Source of the DNA: Chara braunii
Lineage: Eukaryota > Streptophyta > Charophyceae > Charales > Characeae
Reading direction: 5' to 3'
Length of the DNA stretch: 64,000 nt
Assembly (NCBI GenBank): GCA_003427395.1
Contig: BFEA01000037.1
Span: 115,141 to 179,140, forward strand
Of the stretch, positions 52,801 to 63,690 are shown piece after piece. Each line of letters starts with the position of its first letter. Positions within the stretch are counted from its first letter, which is position 1. The position numbers were made by a program, and so were the translations under genes. The notes under the pieces were generated by a model. It was given only the letters and a program-made list of their open reading frames with translations. It had not been told where the DNA came from and ran no database searches.

Positions 52801-53272
52801 CTGAGTTCCTATATAACGAGGAACAATGTGTATGCAACTCGGATGTGCACGACCCTATAGCACAAGATCAGACGACCATATATCAATTCCCCTCAAAAAC
52901 AGTGTTTGGTTTTGATCAACTCTAGGTTTGTGATTGTGGATACAGCATTTCCCCGGTACTTGGTCTTCCTTTCGTGGTCCCGTGTCCGACTATAGCTTCC
53001 CATTGGCCCCACACTTTGTGTTGTGATTGGTGTCGTGTGCAACAACTAAGGGTGAGAGGGTATGACTACGTGCCACGTGGAAACGCGGAAGTTGCAAAAA
53101 GAGTCGCGTGGTTGCGCCCCTCTGATTCCAACTCTGAGCTCTACGAGACACGGCATCGGACGCTCATTCATAGTCGAGATCCGACTTACACGCCCGCACC
53201 ATTTCGGGCAAGATAAAGGCGCCGCAGGGCACGGAACGATGTTCAACGATATTTTATGAATTAGATGGACAT
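49833..53272. other. Long spacer without a convincing gene
   Basis: The plus strand has a 325-codon open frame (49827-50804), Ser/Leu/Ala/Pro-rich and without motifs, in CT-rich DNA; I do not accept it as a gene. Other structure: a two-part inverted repeat around 50960-51003 (CTGGTGC...GACACAC / GTGTGTC...GCACCAG) and a ~46-bp tandem repeat TTGCTATTTAGGAC(G/A)GTTT(A/C)TG at 52190 and 52236. CCACGTGG occurs near 53079. Confidence 0.4.
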
Positions 53273-53961
53273 TGCGAGGAATGAGCCCAAGCGGGCCCCT
53301 TATCAGACATGCAAGTGTTATGGGCTGCGGCTCCCAACAACCCCGTGCCCGCCCTAAGTGAAGGTGACGCCTGAATATCCATGTGAGGCCTATTTTTGTC
53401 ATTTTCCATATGTGGAGAATCAGACAGTTGCAGCAGACCAGTTTGGTTACAAAGCAATGTGAGCCTCCAAGCTCTTTCCAAAAGCAGTAGCTCCACTCTA
53501 CACTTGAGCCCAGGGCTCAGGCAGTTACGCCCTGGGCACATGATGTGTGAGGCAAACACATCACGGACTGGCCATGGCCCAATGAGAGAGCCCCATTGTC
53601 GTCACACATACCGCAAGCCAATGAGAATGATGCGAACACTTTGCTGGATGGCTGCCTGAACGTGCCTAACTGCACGAGGCCCAGGCCAGTATCTGAAATT
53701 GGGCCTGGGCACAGAAACTTGGGGCCAGAGTCAAGCTACTGCGCGAGGCCCAGGCTAGTATCTCAAACGTGCCTAATTGCACAAGGCCCTGACCAATATC
53801 TGAAACTGGGCATCGACGTTGGCACTCGAGTTCATTGTACTGTTGTTATTTGGATGGTATCTTGGTGCATTGTGCTCTTTGCTTGGTACATGATTGTCTG
53901 GACTACTTCGTGATTTTGCAACTCGGATTTTTGTCTATCGCTCTCGCTCATATTCCTTGCA
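53273..53961 (+). repeat. 5' LTR of A3
   Basis: TGCGAGGAATGAGCCC ... CATATTCCTTGCA, 689 bp. Relative to the 3' LTR it lacks ~440 bp between GAAACTGGGC and the TTCATTGTA(C/T)TG block, a deletion after insertion. TG...CA ends. Confidence 0.83.
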
Positions 53962-53964
53962 TTT

Positions 53965-53976
53965 CGGTATCGGAGC
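53965..53976 (+). other. Primer-binding site of A3
   Basis: CGGTATCGGAGC three nt after the LTR end, matching TGGTATCAGAGC (initiator tRNA-Met) at 10 of 12 positions. It sets the orientation of the element. The leader from here to about 55250 has no supported gene. Confidence 0.75.
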
Positions 53977-55249
53977 TGGTTGAATATTGCCATTACCGAC
54001 GCTGGCGGCTTTATTACTTGGTGCGCTGACGAAGCTTCTACGTAGTAAGGATACATTGGTGCTGGCTTGTGAAGCCATTCCCGGGAAGAGGGAGTTTGGC
54101 GGGAAGGTTGTGGCAACAGCGTGGGAGTTGTGGCGACGGCAGGTGTCTGTGGGATGATGAGAACATGCTAACATGGCATTTTGACTGAGGTGGCACTCCA
54201 TTTGATTGTGCATGGTACCGAGGCTATGACCGGTCATCAAAATGCGCGTTGGCTCAATTGGTGAGAACAATGGTTGGGGGCAGCTATCCTTATGTACGTT
54301 GTTCCCTTACCTCTTTTGGTTCAAGAATCGTGAACGCTCTACCTTGAGAGTCGACATTCTTCCTCATGGCCATTTGGAAGAAGAGGGTAGTGCCTTTAAA
54401 GGGCCCTAGTCAAAGCAAGGGTCACGGTCACCATGCCAACCCATGGGAGTAGAGCACGCAAGCTTTGCTGCTTTTTCCTCTTGCTGCGCCGTAGAGGGAA
54501 CGTGGACTAGCTAGTTCTAGGAGAGAGGTGCACCAGACCGTCGATAAACAACCTCCGGCGGGGATCAGATATCTGGTTGTGATCGTCGTCCTGTTTGCGA
54601 CATTAAATAATTCCCGAGGACTTCGAGGGCTGTTCTTATGCCTCTTGATCAACCAGATCATCGGATGTAAGACTCGTTGCAAGTGAAAATAAAAGAAGGG
54701 CAAAACTGGTCATAACCAGGTGCCTGGGCAAAGGGTTGGGTCGTTGTGCACATGATAAACACCGTTGCTCAATGCTGCAATCAGATTTGTTGGATATAGG
54801 GGAGGGAAGGTTCCAATTGATGTTTGAACACATTCAAGAATATTTCCATTTCTGCATATATCTGTGCACTTGATTTATTTCCATTTTTGATGTTCGACGC
54901 TGCTGTGAAAGAACTAGTCAAAGTAGGAATGGCTCAATTGCTTACTTTGTGTAAATGTCGCTGACACCATTTGATCAGTAGCCTAGGTGACTTGCCGAAT
55001 ATTTATTATTTTTATTTATTTTCCAACTCAGTCAGACACATATGGTGGTACAACCCAGTGAGGGCAATAGTGTAGACAGTGATCTTCTTAATTGACGAGT
55101 GGATTAGGTAGTGTGGAGGAGAGATCTGAAGGTATAAGGGTGACATGTTAGGCATCACTTAGGATACCCATCGTGCACTAGACCTTACCACCCGAGGGCG
55201 AAAGAGCTATACGGGAGGAGGGAACTATTGAATGTTTCCAAAGGGATAG

Positions 55250-56975
55250 GGAAGCAGCAGCAACAACGAAGCGAGTACTGGCAGCAGCAACAACCACTGC
55301 TGGAATTATTGCTACTTCCGCTGCTACATCTCAGGGTCAGCAGACACTAGGCATGCCGTCCAATTCACCGGCTACGTCCAACGGGATGACTGCAGGCACT
55401 CCGTCCAGTCATATGGCGGGTTCGCAGTACAGTCAGCCACCTTCGCGCACCAGGGAAGTGACAACACTCCAACAGGTGGAGTTGATCCGCTTACGGTTGG
55501 AGAAGGAACTTAGAAAAGCTTTCGAAAGAGAAACAAAGATTAGAAATAAAAAACCCAGGTTAGAGAACAGAAGGGCAGACAAAGCTGCATTGTAAGGGTT
55601 AGATGACTCGGCCCTCGACGACACGACTAAGATCCTCAAGGCACGTATGTTGAGCATGCATGCGTATATGGACAGCAATTGGATGATATCCAAGACATCC
55701 TTGACCAGATATTGAGTGTCATGCAGGGGAAGGGAAGAAGTCCCTTCCACAACAGGCGGGCCTAGTATCCGGTCAGCAGCAGCTTCCATTACCGACGATC
55801 ACAGGCCCATTTGTCCCTCAATTTGGCATCCCAGTGATCCCACCAAGTGGTACGTCAGCAGCAGCAACACAGACTGTTGCTTCTTCATCCTCAGGTCCAG
55901 CTGCTGCAGCTACGGGGCAGAAGGTCCCACAAATGGGACCACAGCAGCCTTGGTACCCCAAGACTCCACTGAAACCACCTCAGACCACCTCTGGAGACAA
56001 GAAGGATGAGGCACTCAACACTTGGTTGAGAACAGTTCCAGTGTGGGTAAGGGCACAAAGGACGTTGAGAGAAGAAGAGGTGATCACCACCGCCTCATAT
56101 CTTGATGGTTCGGCAGCGAGCTGGTTAGATGGACTAGTGGCATCCAAGGGTTTCGGCAAATGAATGACCGGGCGCAGACCCACAAATTAGAGAGTTTCAT
56201 GGAGTTAGTTGAGACGCGATGGCACAACCCTCAACAGGCCCAGTCGACCACTGATGCGTTGACCCGGCTTGATACTAGGGAGTACAAGTCTGCGTGAGAG
56301 CTCACCACACTGCCGTAGAGAAGCTCATCGTCCTCCCTGGTGTCCACTATGATCCACATGTCCTCCTGACCATGTATCTCAAATGTCTTCCCACAAACAT
56401 CAAGAACTTAATGGTCAATGAGGCAAGCATCGACTATCATGCTCTTGATTCCTTCAACAAGGAGGCCTTAGATTTGGATGCTAAGCTAGGAGGGAGCACA
56501 ACAACCTGCAACAGACGGAACGAAGAAGAAGACCCCACAAGAATGGAAGAAGAAGGGTAGTCGATTGATGATGGTTGGTTCCGATGGAAATCAAACCAGT
56601 ATCAAATATCTTTCCAATCTTGTGGAAGAGACAGAGATAGGCAGCGAGGATAGTGCAGTGGGCGGCAACCTAACTGCTATAACCAAAGGCAAGGCAGTTC
56701 GTCGCTACATGGGTGATCAGCAAAAGAGTCAGGGGCAGGCCCATAACTCAAACAAGACTCCAGCTTGGGTGAGGCCTGGCCTCGATCAAGATGTGTGGAG
56801 GGACCGATATTCGCGAGGAGCTTCCATCAACTGTGGCAAGTATAGCCATCAACAGTTCATATGCAAAAATGCAAAGGTCCCTCAGAAGATACCCCCCAAA
56901 GGTGGTTTTGGAGGGACTTCCACCCAAGGAGGAGCTTTTACGAGTTCCACCTCGGGAAACACATATGACCAGTAG
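55250..56975 (+). pseudogene. Gag of A3
   Basis: A Ser/Thr/Gln-rich N-terminus and coiled coil (LIRLRLEKELRKAFERETKI), then the Gag core: GDKKDEALNTWLRTVPVWVR, VITTASYLDGSAASWLDGL, a frameshift near 56160, THKLESFMELVETRWHNPQQ, VHYDPHVLLTMYLKCLPTNI, and a zinc knuckle remnant SINCGKYSHQQFIC whose first Cys is Ser. At least three frame changes. Confidence 0.78.
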
Positions 56976-56999
56976 AAGTTACAGTTGCTTCTATTCATG

Positions 57000-57488
57000 C
57001 TGAAGTGGTTGACATACCCTCACCACTTCAAAAATTGGCCGAAGCCATTGACTTACTAGTCACCACGCAAATACATCGGACCAGACGACACTGTTTGTTA
57101 GGTGTATCTCAAGCCTTAAAAGACTTAGAAACCGAGTGGTCGACAAAGAACCCTCGTGAGTCTTGGGTGGCTTGTCAAAAGATCCTAGAGGGGAGCATTT
57201 CGTTGTGGAAGTCGGTGTAGGTGGCCGCAAGTGTGGTGCCTTCTCCATGCGAAACTTCGTAAGTCGCGACTACGTTGAGAGACTGCGTTGAGAGACTGCG
57301 CCTAGGGGACCGGCTGCAGCGCTTGAGTAGATCTGTAGCATCTACTCTAGCCAACAAAGACGCATGTTGGTCAAAGACTACGACAAGGACATGGTCTGCA
57401 CCTTCTCCTATGGAGGAGGGAAACTTAATCATCAAATTTCGCTCCTTATTAGCAATGATTTGCCATTCGATATGTTGTTAGGTGTGTA
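57000..57488 (+). pseudogene. Protease region of A3, strongly degraded
   Basis: Only fragments resemble the protease (MRNFVSRDYVERL; ISNDLPFDMLLGV). The D-S/T-G active site cannot be found. It ends at TGTTAGGTGTG, where a foreign insertion starts. Confidence 0.55.
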
Positions 57489-57965
57489 GCACACCGAACA
57501 TGTTCAGAGCTTTTCCGAACGTCCGAACATCTTCGGGTGTTCGGCTGAACGCCACCCGAACGTGTTCGGCCGAANNNNNNNNNNNNNNNNNNNNNNNNNN
57601 NNNNNNNNNNNNNNNNNNNNNNNTTTTTTTTTTAACTTGAGTTTGGTTATGAATTTGATCATCCCTCCAAGGCAAAAGTTGTTTGTATTATTATTGTACA
57701 TCACATATATTTTTTTCAGATGTTTTGGAGAACTTTTTTTTTTTTTATGTTCGCCTTCGGAGAGTTTCGACGCTCGTTCGTGTTCAGTCACGCTAGCAGG
57801 TTGTTAGGTATGTACTACCTCGAGGTTGCCTAATGGAAGGACTGTTAGCCTAGCTAAGTATAAAGCTAGCAGGTTAGTTAACTCCTATGGGTGCATGTAT
57901 GCAACTGCGTTCTATAATTACTATAAATAGAACCAAGAGGAGGGTGTGTACTTAGTATTCATCTC
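57489..57965. mobile_element. Composite insertion in A3 between protease and RT
   Basis: Interrupts gypsy coding homology. It starts with GAAC-rich palindromic sequence (GAACATGTTC, CCGAACGTGTTCGGCCGAA), then the 49-N gap, a T9 run, and ends near GTTGTTAGGTATGTA (57800), an imperfect copy of GTTGTTAGGTGTGTA (57474-57488) that may be a flanking duplication. The following 57815-57965 contains CTATAAATAGAACC, a good TATA-like box, before gypsy homology resumes (GEVVKSPPEIEF). Type unknown. Confidence 0.45.
57575..57623. other. Assembly gap, 49 N
   Basis: Lies in palindromic, T-rich sequence. Confidence 0.97.
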
Positions 57966-58079
57966 TAAGAAAGGGGAGGTCGTTAAATCACCCCCAGAGA
58001 TAGAATTTGTCGTTGCTGAGTACCCAAATCTGTTTGGGGAGCCTTCAGGAGTCATAGACAAAGATCATCCCAAGTAGCA

Positions 58080-58850
58080 AGACACAAAAGGGGAGAATTT
58101 ATAGAATGGTTTCGGACGAGTTGGACAAGCTCCGTCGACAACTTAAAGAACTCACAAAGAAGGGTTGGATATGGTCTCGTACCTCCCCCTTCGGCTCACC
58201 AGTTCTATTCATTCTGAACAAGGGGGGGGACACTAAGGATGTGCATTGATCATAGAGGCCTCAATGCCATCACCGCGTCACATCGACGACCTTTCGGATA
58301 GGGTGCAAGGATGTAAGCACTTCACTTAGATAAATCTTAAATCCGGTACAAAACCGCATTTCACACCAGGTACAATTTGTACGAGTTTGTGTTGATGCCT
58401 TTTGGCCTCTCTGCAATGCGCCGGGTACATTCCAGCACGCCATGAATAGGGTCTTTCATGACTACTCAGACAAGGTTATCCTTGTGTACCTTGACGATAT
58501 CCTCATCTTTAGTAAGTCTGTCGGAGCATGCACAACACTTAGATTTTGTACTAGGCCTCCTTAGACAACATAAATATAAGATCAATCAAGAAAAGTGTGA
58601 ATTCGAACGTACAAAGATCTTGTACTTGGGTCATGAAGTATTTGTGGAATAAGTGAGGCCTGAAGATGTGAAGGTGGCCAACATTCGTGTTTGGCCACGA
58701 CCTCAGTCTGTGACAAAGGTCAAGTCATTCTTAGGGATGACCGACTACTATCGCAATTTCGTAAAAAACTACAAAACGGTGGCCGCCCCTTTGACTGATC
58801 TCACATGCCTCGACACACCATGAGAATGGACAGATGAATGTGAGGCATCC
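58080..58850 (+). pseudogene. Reverse transcriptase of A3
   Basis: Recognisable pieces in different frames: LRRQLKELTKKGWIWSRTSP and FGSPVLFILNK, VFHDYSDKVILVYLDDILIF with YxDD, ILYLGHEVFVE, VKSFLGMTDYYRNFVKNYKT. The first catalytic Asp segment reads INLKSG in place of IDLKSG. Several indels and stops. Confidence 0.82.
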
Positions 58851-59095
58851 TTCAAACGATTGAAGTATGCTCTCATGCATCACGAGATTCTCATGCTTCC
58901 CAACCTAGAAAAGCCATTTGTTCTGACCACTAACACAAGTCAATATGGCATTGGCGCAATGCTGCCCCAGCAGGAAGGGAAGAACTTGAGGTCGATCGAG
59001 TACATGAGTAAGAAGATGTCATCTAAGAAGTTGCGAAGTCCACCTATAAAAGGGAACTCTACGCCCTTTACAAAGCCCTTGGGTGTGGCAGAGTT
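58851..59095 (+). pseudogene. RNase H of A3, 5' part
   Basis: Reads FKRLKYALMHHEILMLPNLE, VLTTNTSQYGIGAMLPQQEG (first Asp replaced by Asn in T-N-T-S) and, in the next frame, STYKRELYALYKAL with the Glu. Then an insertion breaks the domain; its 3' part ([18 protein letters not shown]) resumes at about 59353. Confidence 0.8.
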
Positions 59096-59352
59096 GGAGC
59101 CGCCCTGCAATCGAGATCTGCAACCTAGGCGCACTCAATAATTCCTTGCATCATAGGAGTGGCTGCATCCTGAAATCTATATTGCCAAGGCTCTGCAGCG
59201 TCCATATAAGCAATCTGCAATAACCATTCGTTTTTCATTTTGTATTGTATGTTCTCGTTTTGTTGATGGGCCCATAAGAGGTCGCGGGCTGCTTCACAAG
59301 TAGAGTAGAGAGGCAAGCAACGAAGCGCTTGTACAACATCTTCTATCAGAGA
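59096..59352 (-). pseudogene. cox2: Mitochondrial insertion with the 5' end of cox2
   Basis: On the minus strand, ATG at 59236-59238 starts about 31 codons: [20 protein letters not shown] then [13 protein letters not shown]. The D-A-A-E-P-W-Q and [13 protein letters not shown] strings are the highly conserved N-terminus of plant-type mitochondrial cytochrome c oxidase subunit II, a copper-binding subunit of complex IV. The frame is also open upstream of the ATG (5' flank). Homology stops at about 59143, before the first membrane helix. It sits in the RNase H domain of A3, antisense to it, so it is a nuclear copy of organellar DNA, not a working gene. Insertion edges are estimates. Confidence 0.75.
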
Positions 59353-60430
59353 GCTAATCATCCGACACTCAAGTGGATCAAGACACAGCTTGTTCTCTAC
59401 GATGCACTTAAACGCTGGATTGAAGTCATAGACCAATACGACTTTAAGCTAGACTGCGTGAAGGGAGCGTACAACAAGGTTGTTGATGCATTGTCACGCA
59501 AGGCAAACTACCTAGGTGCACTGATTTATGAGTTTGGCCTATCTGACGAAGTAACTCAATCATTGGTGGATGCTTGCAAGGAAGATCCCCTCATGATGGA
59601 AATCATACGCAAACTAGATGCTAAAGACAAAGCTACATCTATCGAGTTTGTGATGGTGGATGGATTACTCTTCCTTGAAAAGGCAAGGTTCAAAAGATTG
59701 CGTACGTCGTCTAACGAGTTCTTGCGTAGGTCATTTTTAGGCGAGTGTCATGATGCTACTGGTCATTGCGGTCACAAGAAGACTTGTGCTAACATAGTGC
59801 GGCATTTTTGGTGGCCTAGTATGCTTGATGATGCAAGGAAGTACGTTCGGACTTGTAAAGCCTATCAGCAGGATAAGTCGCGTACCAAAGCCCCGCTTGG
59901 GTTATTGAAACCTTTGCCCATCCTTGCTGGTCCGGGACAAAGTGTCTCTATGGACTTGATGGACCAGCAAGAGTGGCAAATGACACATATTCATCATAGT
60001 AGACATGTTCACTAAGTACGCTAGATTAATCCCTATGCCAGAAACTGCTCAGACCAAGCACGTCATCAAGTTAAGCTACTTATGGATAACTGGGTGGGTG
60101 ACTTTGGACTGCCCAAGACCATCGTTAGTGACATAAAGGTCTGATTCACCAGCGAGATGTGGAAAAGGGTTGCCGAACAGATGTGCAATCAACTCCAAAT
60201 GACTTCGGGGGACCATCCCAAAGCTAACAGCCAAGCTGAACAGATGAACTGCGTGATGCCGCACTTGCTGAGGCATTACATCAAGCCCAACCAAGATGAC
60301 TTGGATGAGAAACTTCCTCTCATCGCTAGCCTGTACAATAACGTTGTAAACAGCACCACCGGTGTCATTCCCAATCAGTTACATTTGGGGTGGAAGCCTA
60401 GATCTGCACTAGACTTCCTCCCTTCTTGAA
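59353..60430 (+). pseudogene. RNase H 3' part and integrase of A3
   Basis: 59353-60015 is open: [40 protein letters not shown], then the zinc module GECHDATGHCGHKKTC ... RTCKAYQQDK, where the fourth ligand Cys is Tyr, and GPGQSVSMDLMD with the first Asp. After a frameshift the core continues (TSEMWKRVAEQMCNQLQMTS; KANSQAEQMN with the Glu; YIKPNQDDLDEKLPLIASLY; WKPRSALDFLPS). A TAA precedes the second Asp segment, which reads IVSDIKV in place of VSDRDV. Confidence 0.83.
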
Positions 60431-61070
60431 AACCGACCCACCTGCAACACCTGGAACCATAAGAGTTCGGTGTCCAGTATGAGAAACTGTTGCACCAGGC
60501 TGTCGACCACATCATAATATCTCAGGAGGTCATGCTCGCCTTTGAGAACAAAACAGACGACAATCCACATTTCAGGTAGGGGAACGTGTCAGGGTAAAGG
60601 CTAGCGAATTAGGATAGGGGTTTGAAATCTCTAGAAAGTTAATGCTGCAGTATTTCGGTCCTTGGGAAGTCTTGGATATTGTGGGTAGTGATTTAGATGG
60701 ACCCTCATACGTCATCAGAATCCCTGGTCATCTGCTCACTTACCCTATACTCCACGCTTCCAAGCTTGCACCTTTCGCTAACACATATTAGTTCCCATCA
60801 AGAAGATCAATGTTGCCCCCAACCATGGATGGCCATGTGGACATCGAGGACATTTTGGCACATCGAGACTTGCCTGTTCCCAAGCCTGTGGGCAGAGGAA
60901 GACCGCCCAAACCTATGAGGGAGTCCCGGGTCAGATTCAAGCATCATACGGATCCAAAAGAAGATCGTTGGTTTACAATAGAGGAGCTGGTTAAGAGAGC
61001 ACCTCGGATTGTGGTTGAGTTGAAGACTGAAGGGGAAAGCACCTGCGTAGAAGCATCTCAGCGGACTTTT
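60431..61070 (+). pseudogene. Integrase C-terminal and chromo-like tail of A3
   Basis: A GPWEVLDIVGSDLDGPSYVI segment (60660-60720) is followed by an open frame 60810-61100: MLPPTMDGHVDIEDILAHRD, PKPVGRGRPPKPMRESRVRF, KHHTDPKEDRWFTIEELVKR, APRIVVELKTEGE. The R-F-K-H...E-D-R-W-F pattern is shared with A1 and, more distantly, B. A purine-rich tract follows. Confidence 0.8.
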
Positions 61071-61089
61071 AAAGCTAAGGGGGATGGAA

Positions 61090-62214
61090 TGCGAAAATGA
61101 GCCACTATCAGACATGCAAGTGTTCTCGGTTGTGGCCCCCAGCAACCCCATGCACGCCCTAAGTGAAGGTGGGTTTGAATATCCACGTGAGGTATATTTT
61201 TGCCATTTTCCATATGTGGGGAATCAGACAGTTGCAGCACGCCAGTGGCTTACAGAGCAACGTGAGCCTCCAGGCTCTTTCCGAAAGCGAGGGCTGCGTT
61301 GTACAGTTGAGCCCAGGGCTCAAGCGGTTGCGCCCTGGGCACGTGTTGTGTCAGGCCAACACATCACGAACTGGCCGCGGGCCAATGAGAGAGCAGCATT
61401 GTCATCACACATGCACCACGAGCCAATGAGAAAGCTGCGAACACTTTTGAGGTTGGGTGGTTGCCTGAACATGCCTAACTGCACGAGGCTCAGGCCAGTA
61501 TCTGAAACTGGGCCTGGGAGCAAACACTTGGGGCCAGAGTCAAGCTATTGCACCCCCCCCCCCCCCCCCCCCCCCCCGCCTGGCGAGGCCAGCCAGCAGC
61601 AGGCACACTTTCCATAAAGGAAAGTGTGTGCCCCAGAGGAGGGCATTTTGGCCTTGGTGGGCGATGCGGCCACGCTGCTGCACTCGCAAACAAGCAACTA
61701 CATTAGCGCTGCGAACCAGACGTGCGCACGGGCGCTGAGGTGAGAGGGGCGCTGCTGAGGCAGTGGGCACACGGCGGCCACAGTCGGGCTGCTGGGGCGC
61801 AACCAGGAGATGGCGATGGTGGTCTTCAGGTAGGACGCGCATGCTGAGGGGAGTCAAGGTGTGAGGAGGGGAGGAGAGAGAACGTACCTGGTGTATGCTG
61901 GCAGCCGGCATTGGTGATGACATCACGTACATTGATCTTCAACTTCGATGTGATCCAGTAGCATGAACGTAGATAGGATAGATAGGCTCAGTAGTGTAGG
62001 CTGAGCGTTGGGCGCCAAACAGTAGGAGCGGCATTGGATACAGTGTTGGTGTGACCAGAGAGTGTCGGCATTAGCAGTCGACTTCATTGTATTGCTCTTA
62101 CTTGGATGGTATCTTGGTGCATTGTCCTCTCTGCTTGGTACATGACCATCTGGACTACTTCTTGATTTTGCAAACTTGGATTTCTGTTTATCGCTCTTGG
62201 TCATATTCCTTGCA
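61090..62214 (+). repeat. 3' LTR of A3
   Basis: 1125 bp, TGCGAAAATGAGCC ... CATATTCCTTGCA, preceded by the purine tract AAGCTAAGGGGGATGGAA. It contains a C25 tract (61553-61577) and the ~440-bp segment lost from the 5' LTR; the reverse complement of A2's LTR matches this segment. Confidence 0.85.
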
Positions 62215-62809
62215 ACATTGTTTGCCCGCCATTTTTTTGTCTTTCACCCTTATTTTCCGACCATAACTGGAACCACACGGGACATTCCAGTTCCGATATG
62301 GAACTTCACACTCATTTTTTCCTAAAATTTTGGCACACCCCAGTTGCATGCTTTCCACGTAGGGCGTGAGGTTGAGTGTCGCATACCGTAACGGTACCGA
62401 CCAGAACAAGAACCGACCTCTCTCACATAGTACAAGATAGCACAACAGAAGGCTTACATACCAATGATCCGAACAATCAATGTCGCCATGCAGACCAAAC
62501 ATACATCATCATCATTCCATGGTGTGAAGGGGTCTGGCGCTCACACAGGAAGAAGGCACCAGTCCCCATCTATACACAGACGAAGAAGAGGAGACGAAGC
62601 AGACGGGAAGATGGGAATATCGTCAACACCAAGTCTTCGGTCCAGTCCCAAATAATCCCTCGTCAAATGTCTGAATCCCAATGTCGAGTTTGGATCCAAA
62701 TGTCGTCAAGTCCCCCAAAGTCACCAATCTCTCTCTCTCGTAGTTTGCAGATACTGAGAAGTCAGGTAGCGAGAGGGTGAGGAAGAGATGGACTTAGAAG
62801 AGGAAGAAG

Positions 62810-62851
<42 letters not shown>

Positions 62852-63583
62852 ACTAACCTGTGAAGGTGGCCCCTTGTTGCAGGTACATCGAAGACGAAGC
62901 TAGAGCTATTGTGCCACAGGTAAGTCTCCCTGGCCTTCGTCAACCATCTCTCTCTCTCTCCAACGCTACTCTACCTCCTACTAGCGCCCGACGTTGAAGA
63001 CTATTGCTAACGCTACTACTCCTGCAGCGCTCCTCTAGAGTGCTGCTACCGAATCCTGAAGACTACCTCCTGCCTCCTGCAGGTGAAGTGCCTGGGAAGT
63101 TCCTATGAACTGCCTCCTGACTCCCCTGCAGCCTGTAGGGCAGGCCAATCTTATATAGTGTTGGCCCGTCAAGGAGGTTGCTCTTGCCAATGCAAAAACA
63201 TGCTAGACCAAACAAAGGTTGTCCTGAAAACAGGCCCAAAATGGCCTATGCTAAAACCCTAGTCTGGTGCCTAAGTTTCAAGGGAGGTCAACTTTATGAG
63301 GGCCTGAAAATGACCCTCGTTTTCAGGCTTTAGGCTGAAACGACACAGGGCCTGTAGGCCCTCGTTTTCAGGCTTTTAGGCTGAAACGAAACAGGCCCTA
63401 CACCTACGGAACCCTAGTCTACCATGTTGGGCCCTGTTGGGCCCATGTGGTACTGAGTATGCCACATTGAGCCTCACACTACATTCTCATGCGGGAATGC
63501 CAATCCTTACAGGTTCTTGCAGTTTGTGTGCAGGGGACCCTCTCAAAATCATTCAGAATTTGAAGACATGGTGTAGTGGAGCG
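62215..63583. other. Spacer with microsatellite and tandem repeat
   Basis: (CT)n at 62815-62848. A ~45-bp tandem repeat CCCTCGTTTTCAGGCTTT(T)AGGCTGAAACGA at 63314 and 63359, each unit able to form a short hairpin (TTTCAG/CTGAAA). A minus-strand 104-codon frame at 62188-62502 has no recognisable motif. No gene supported. Confidence 0.45.
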
Positions 63584-63690
63584 ATACCTTTCTCGGCCTG
63601 TTGGCTTAGATCAAGTGTAACATGTTCGAATGAATTCCATATTGATCCATGGTCAATTGCACTGACACACAAGGGGAAAAAAATGTTCAC
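63584..63690 (+). ncRNA. U2 snRNA-like sequence, probably a pseudogene
   Basis: Starts ATACCTTTCTCGGCCTGTTG then GCTTAGATCAAGTGTA: the conserved 5' end of plant U2 snRNA with two substitutions in about 36 nt (T to G, A to T). U2 pairs with the intron branch site through GUAGUA; here that position reads GTAACA, and similarity beyond it is patchy (ATATTGATCCATGG in the position of the ATATCTGATATGTGG stem). No upstream RTCCCACATCG-type element or TATA is visible at the expected distances. I therefore call it a degenerate copy. Confidence 0.6.

Larger units (their letters stand above)
53273..62214 (+). mobile_element. Ty3/gypsy element A3, full length, decayed
   Basis: 5' LTR (53273-53961), PBS (53965-53976), leader, gag, protease, RT, RNase H, integrase, chromo-like tail, purine tract (about 61071-61089), 3' LTR (61090-62214). 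ACAT flanks both sides (53269-53272 and 62215-62218). Internal damage: composite insertion at about 57489-57965 (with a 49-N gap), mitochondrial insertion at about 59096-59352, many stops and frameshifts. Length about 8.9 kb. Confidence 0.87.
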
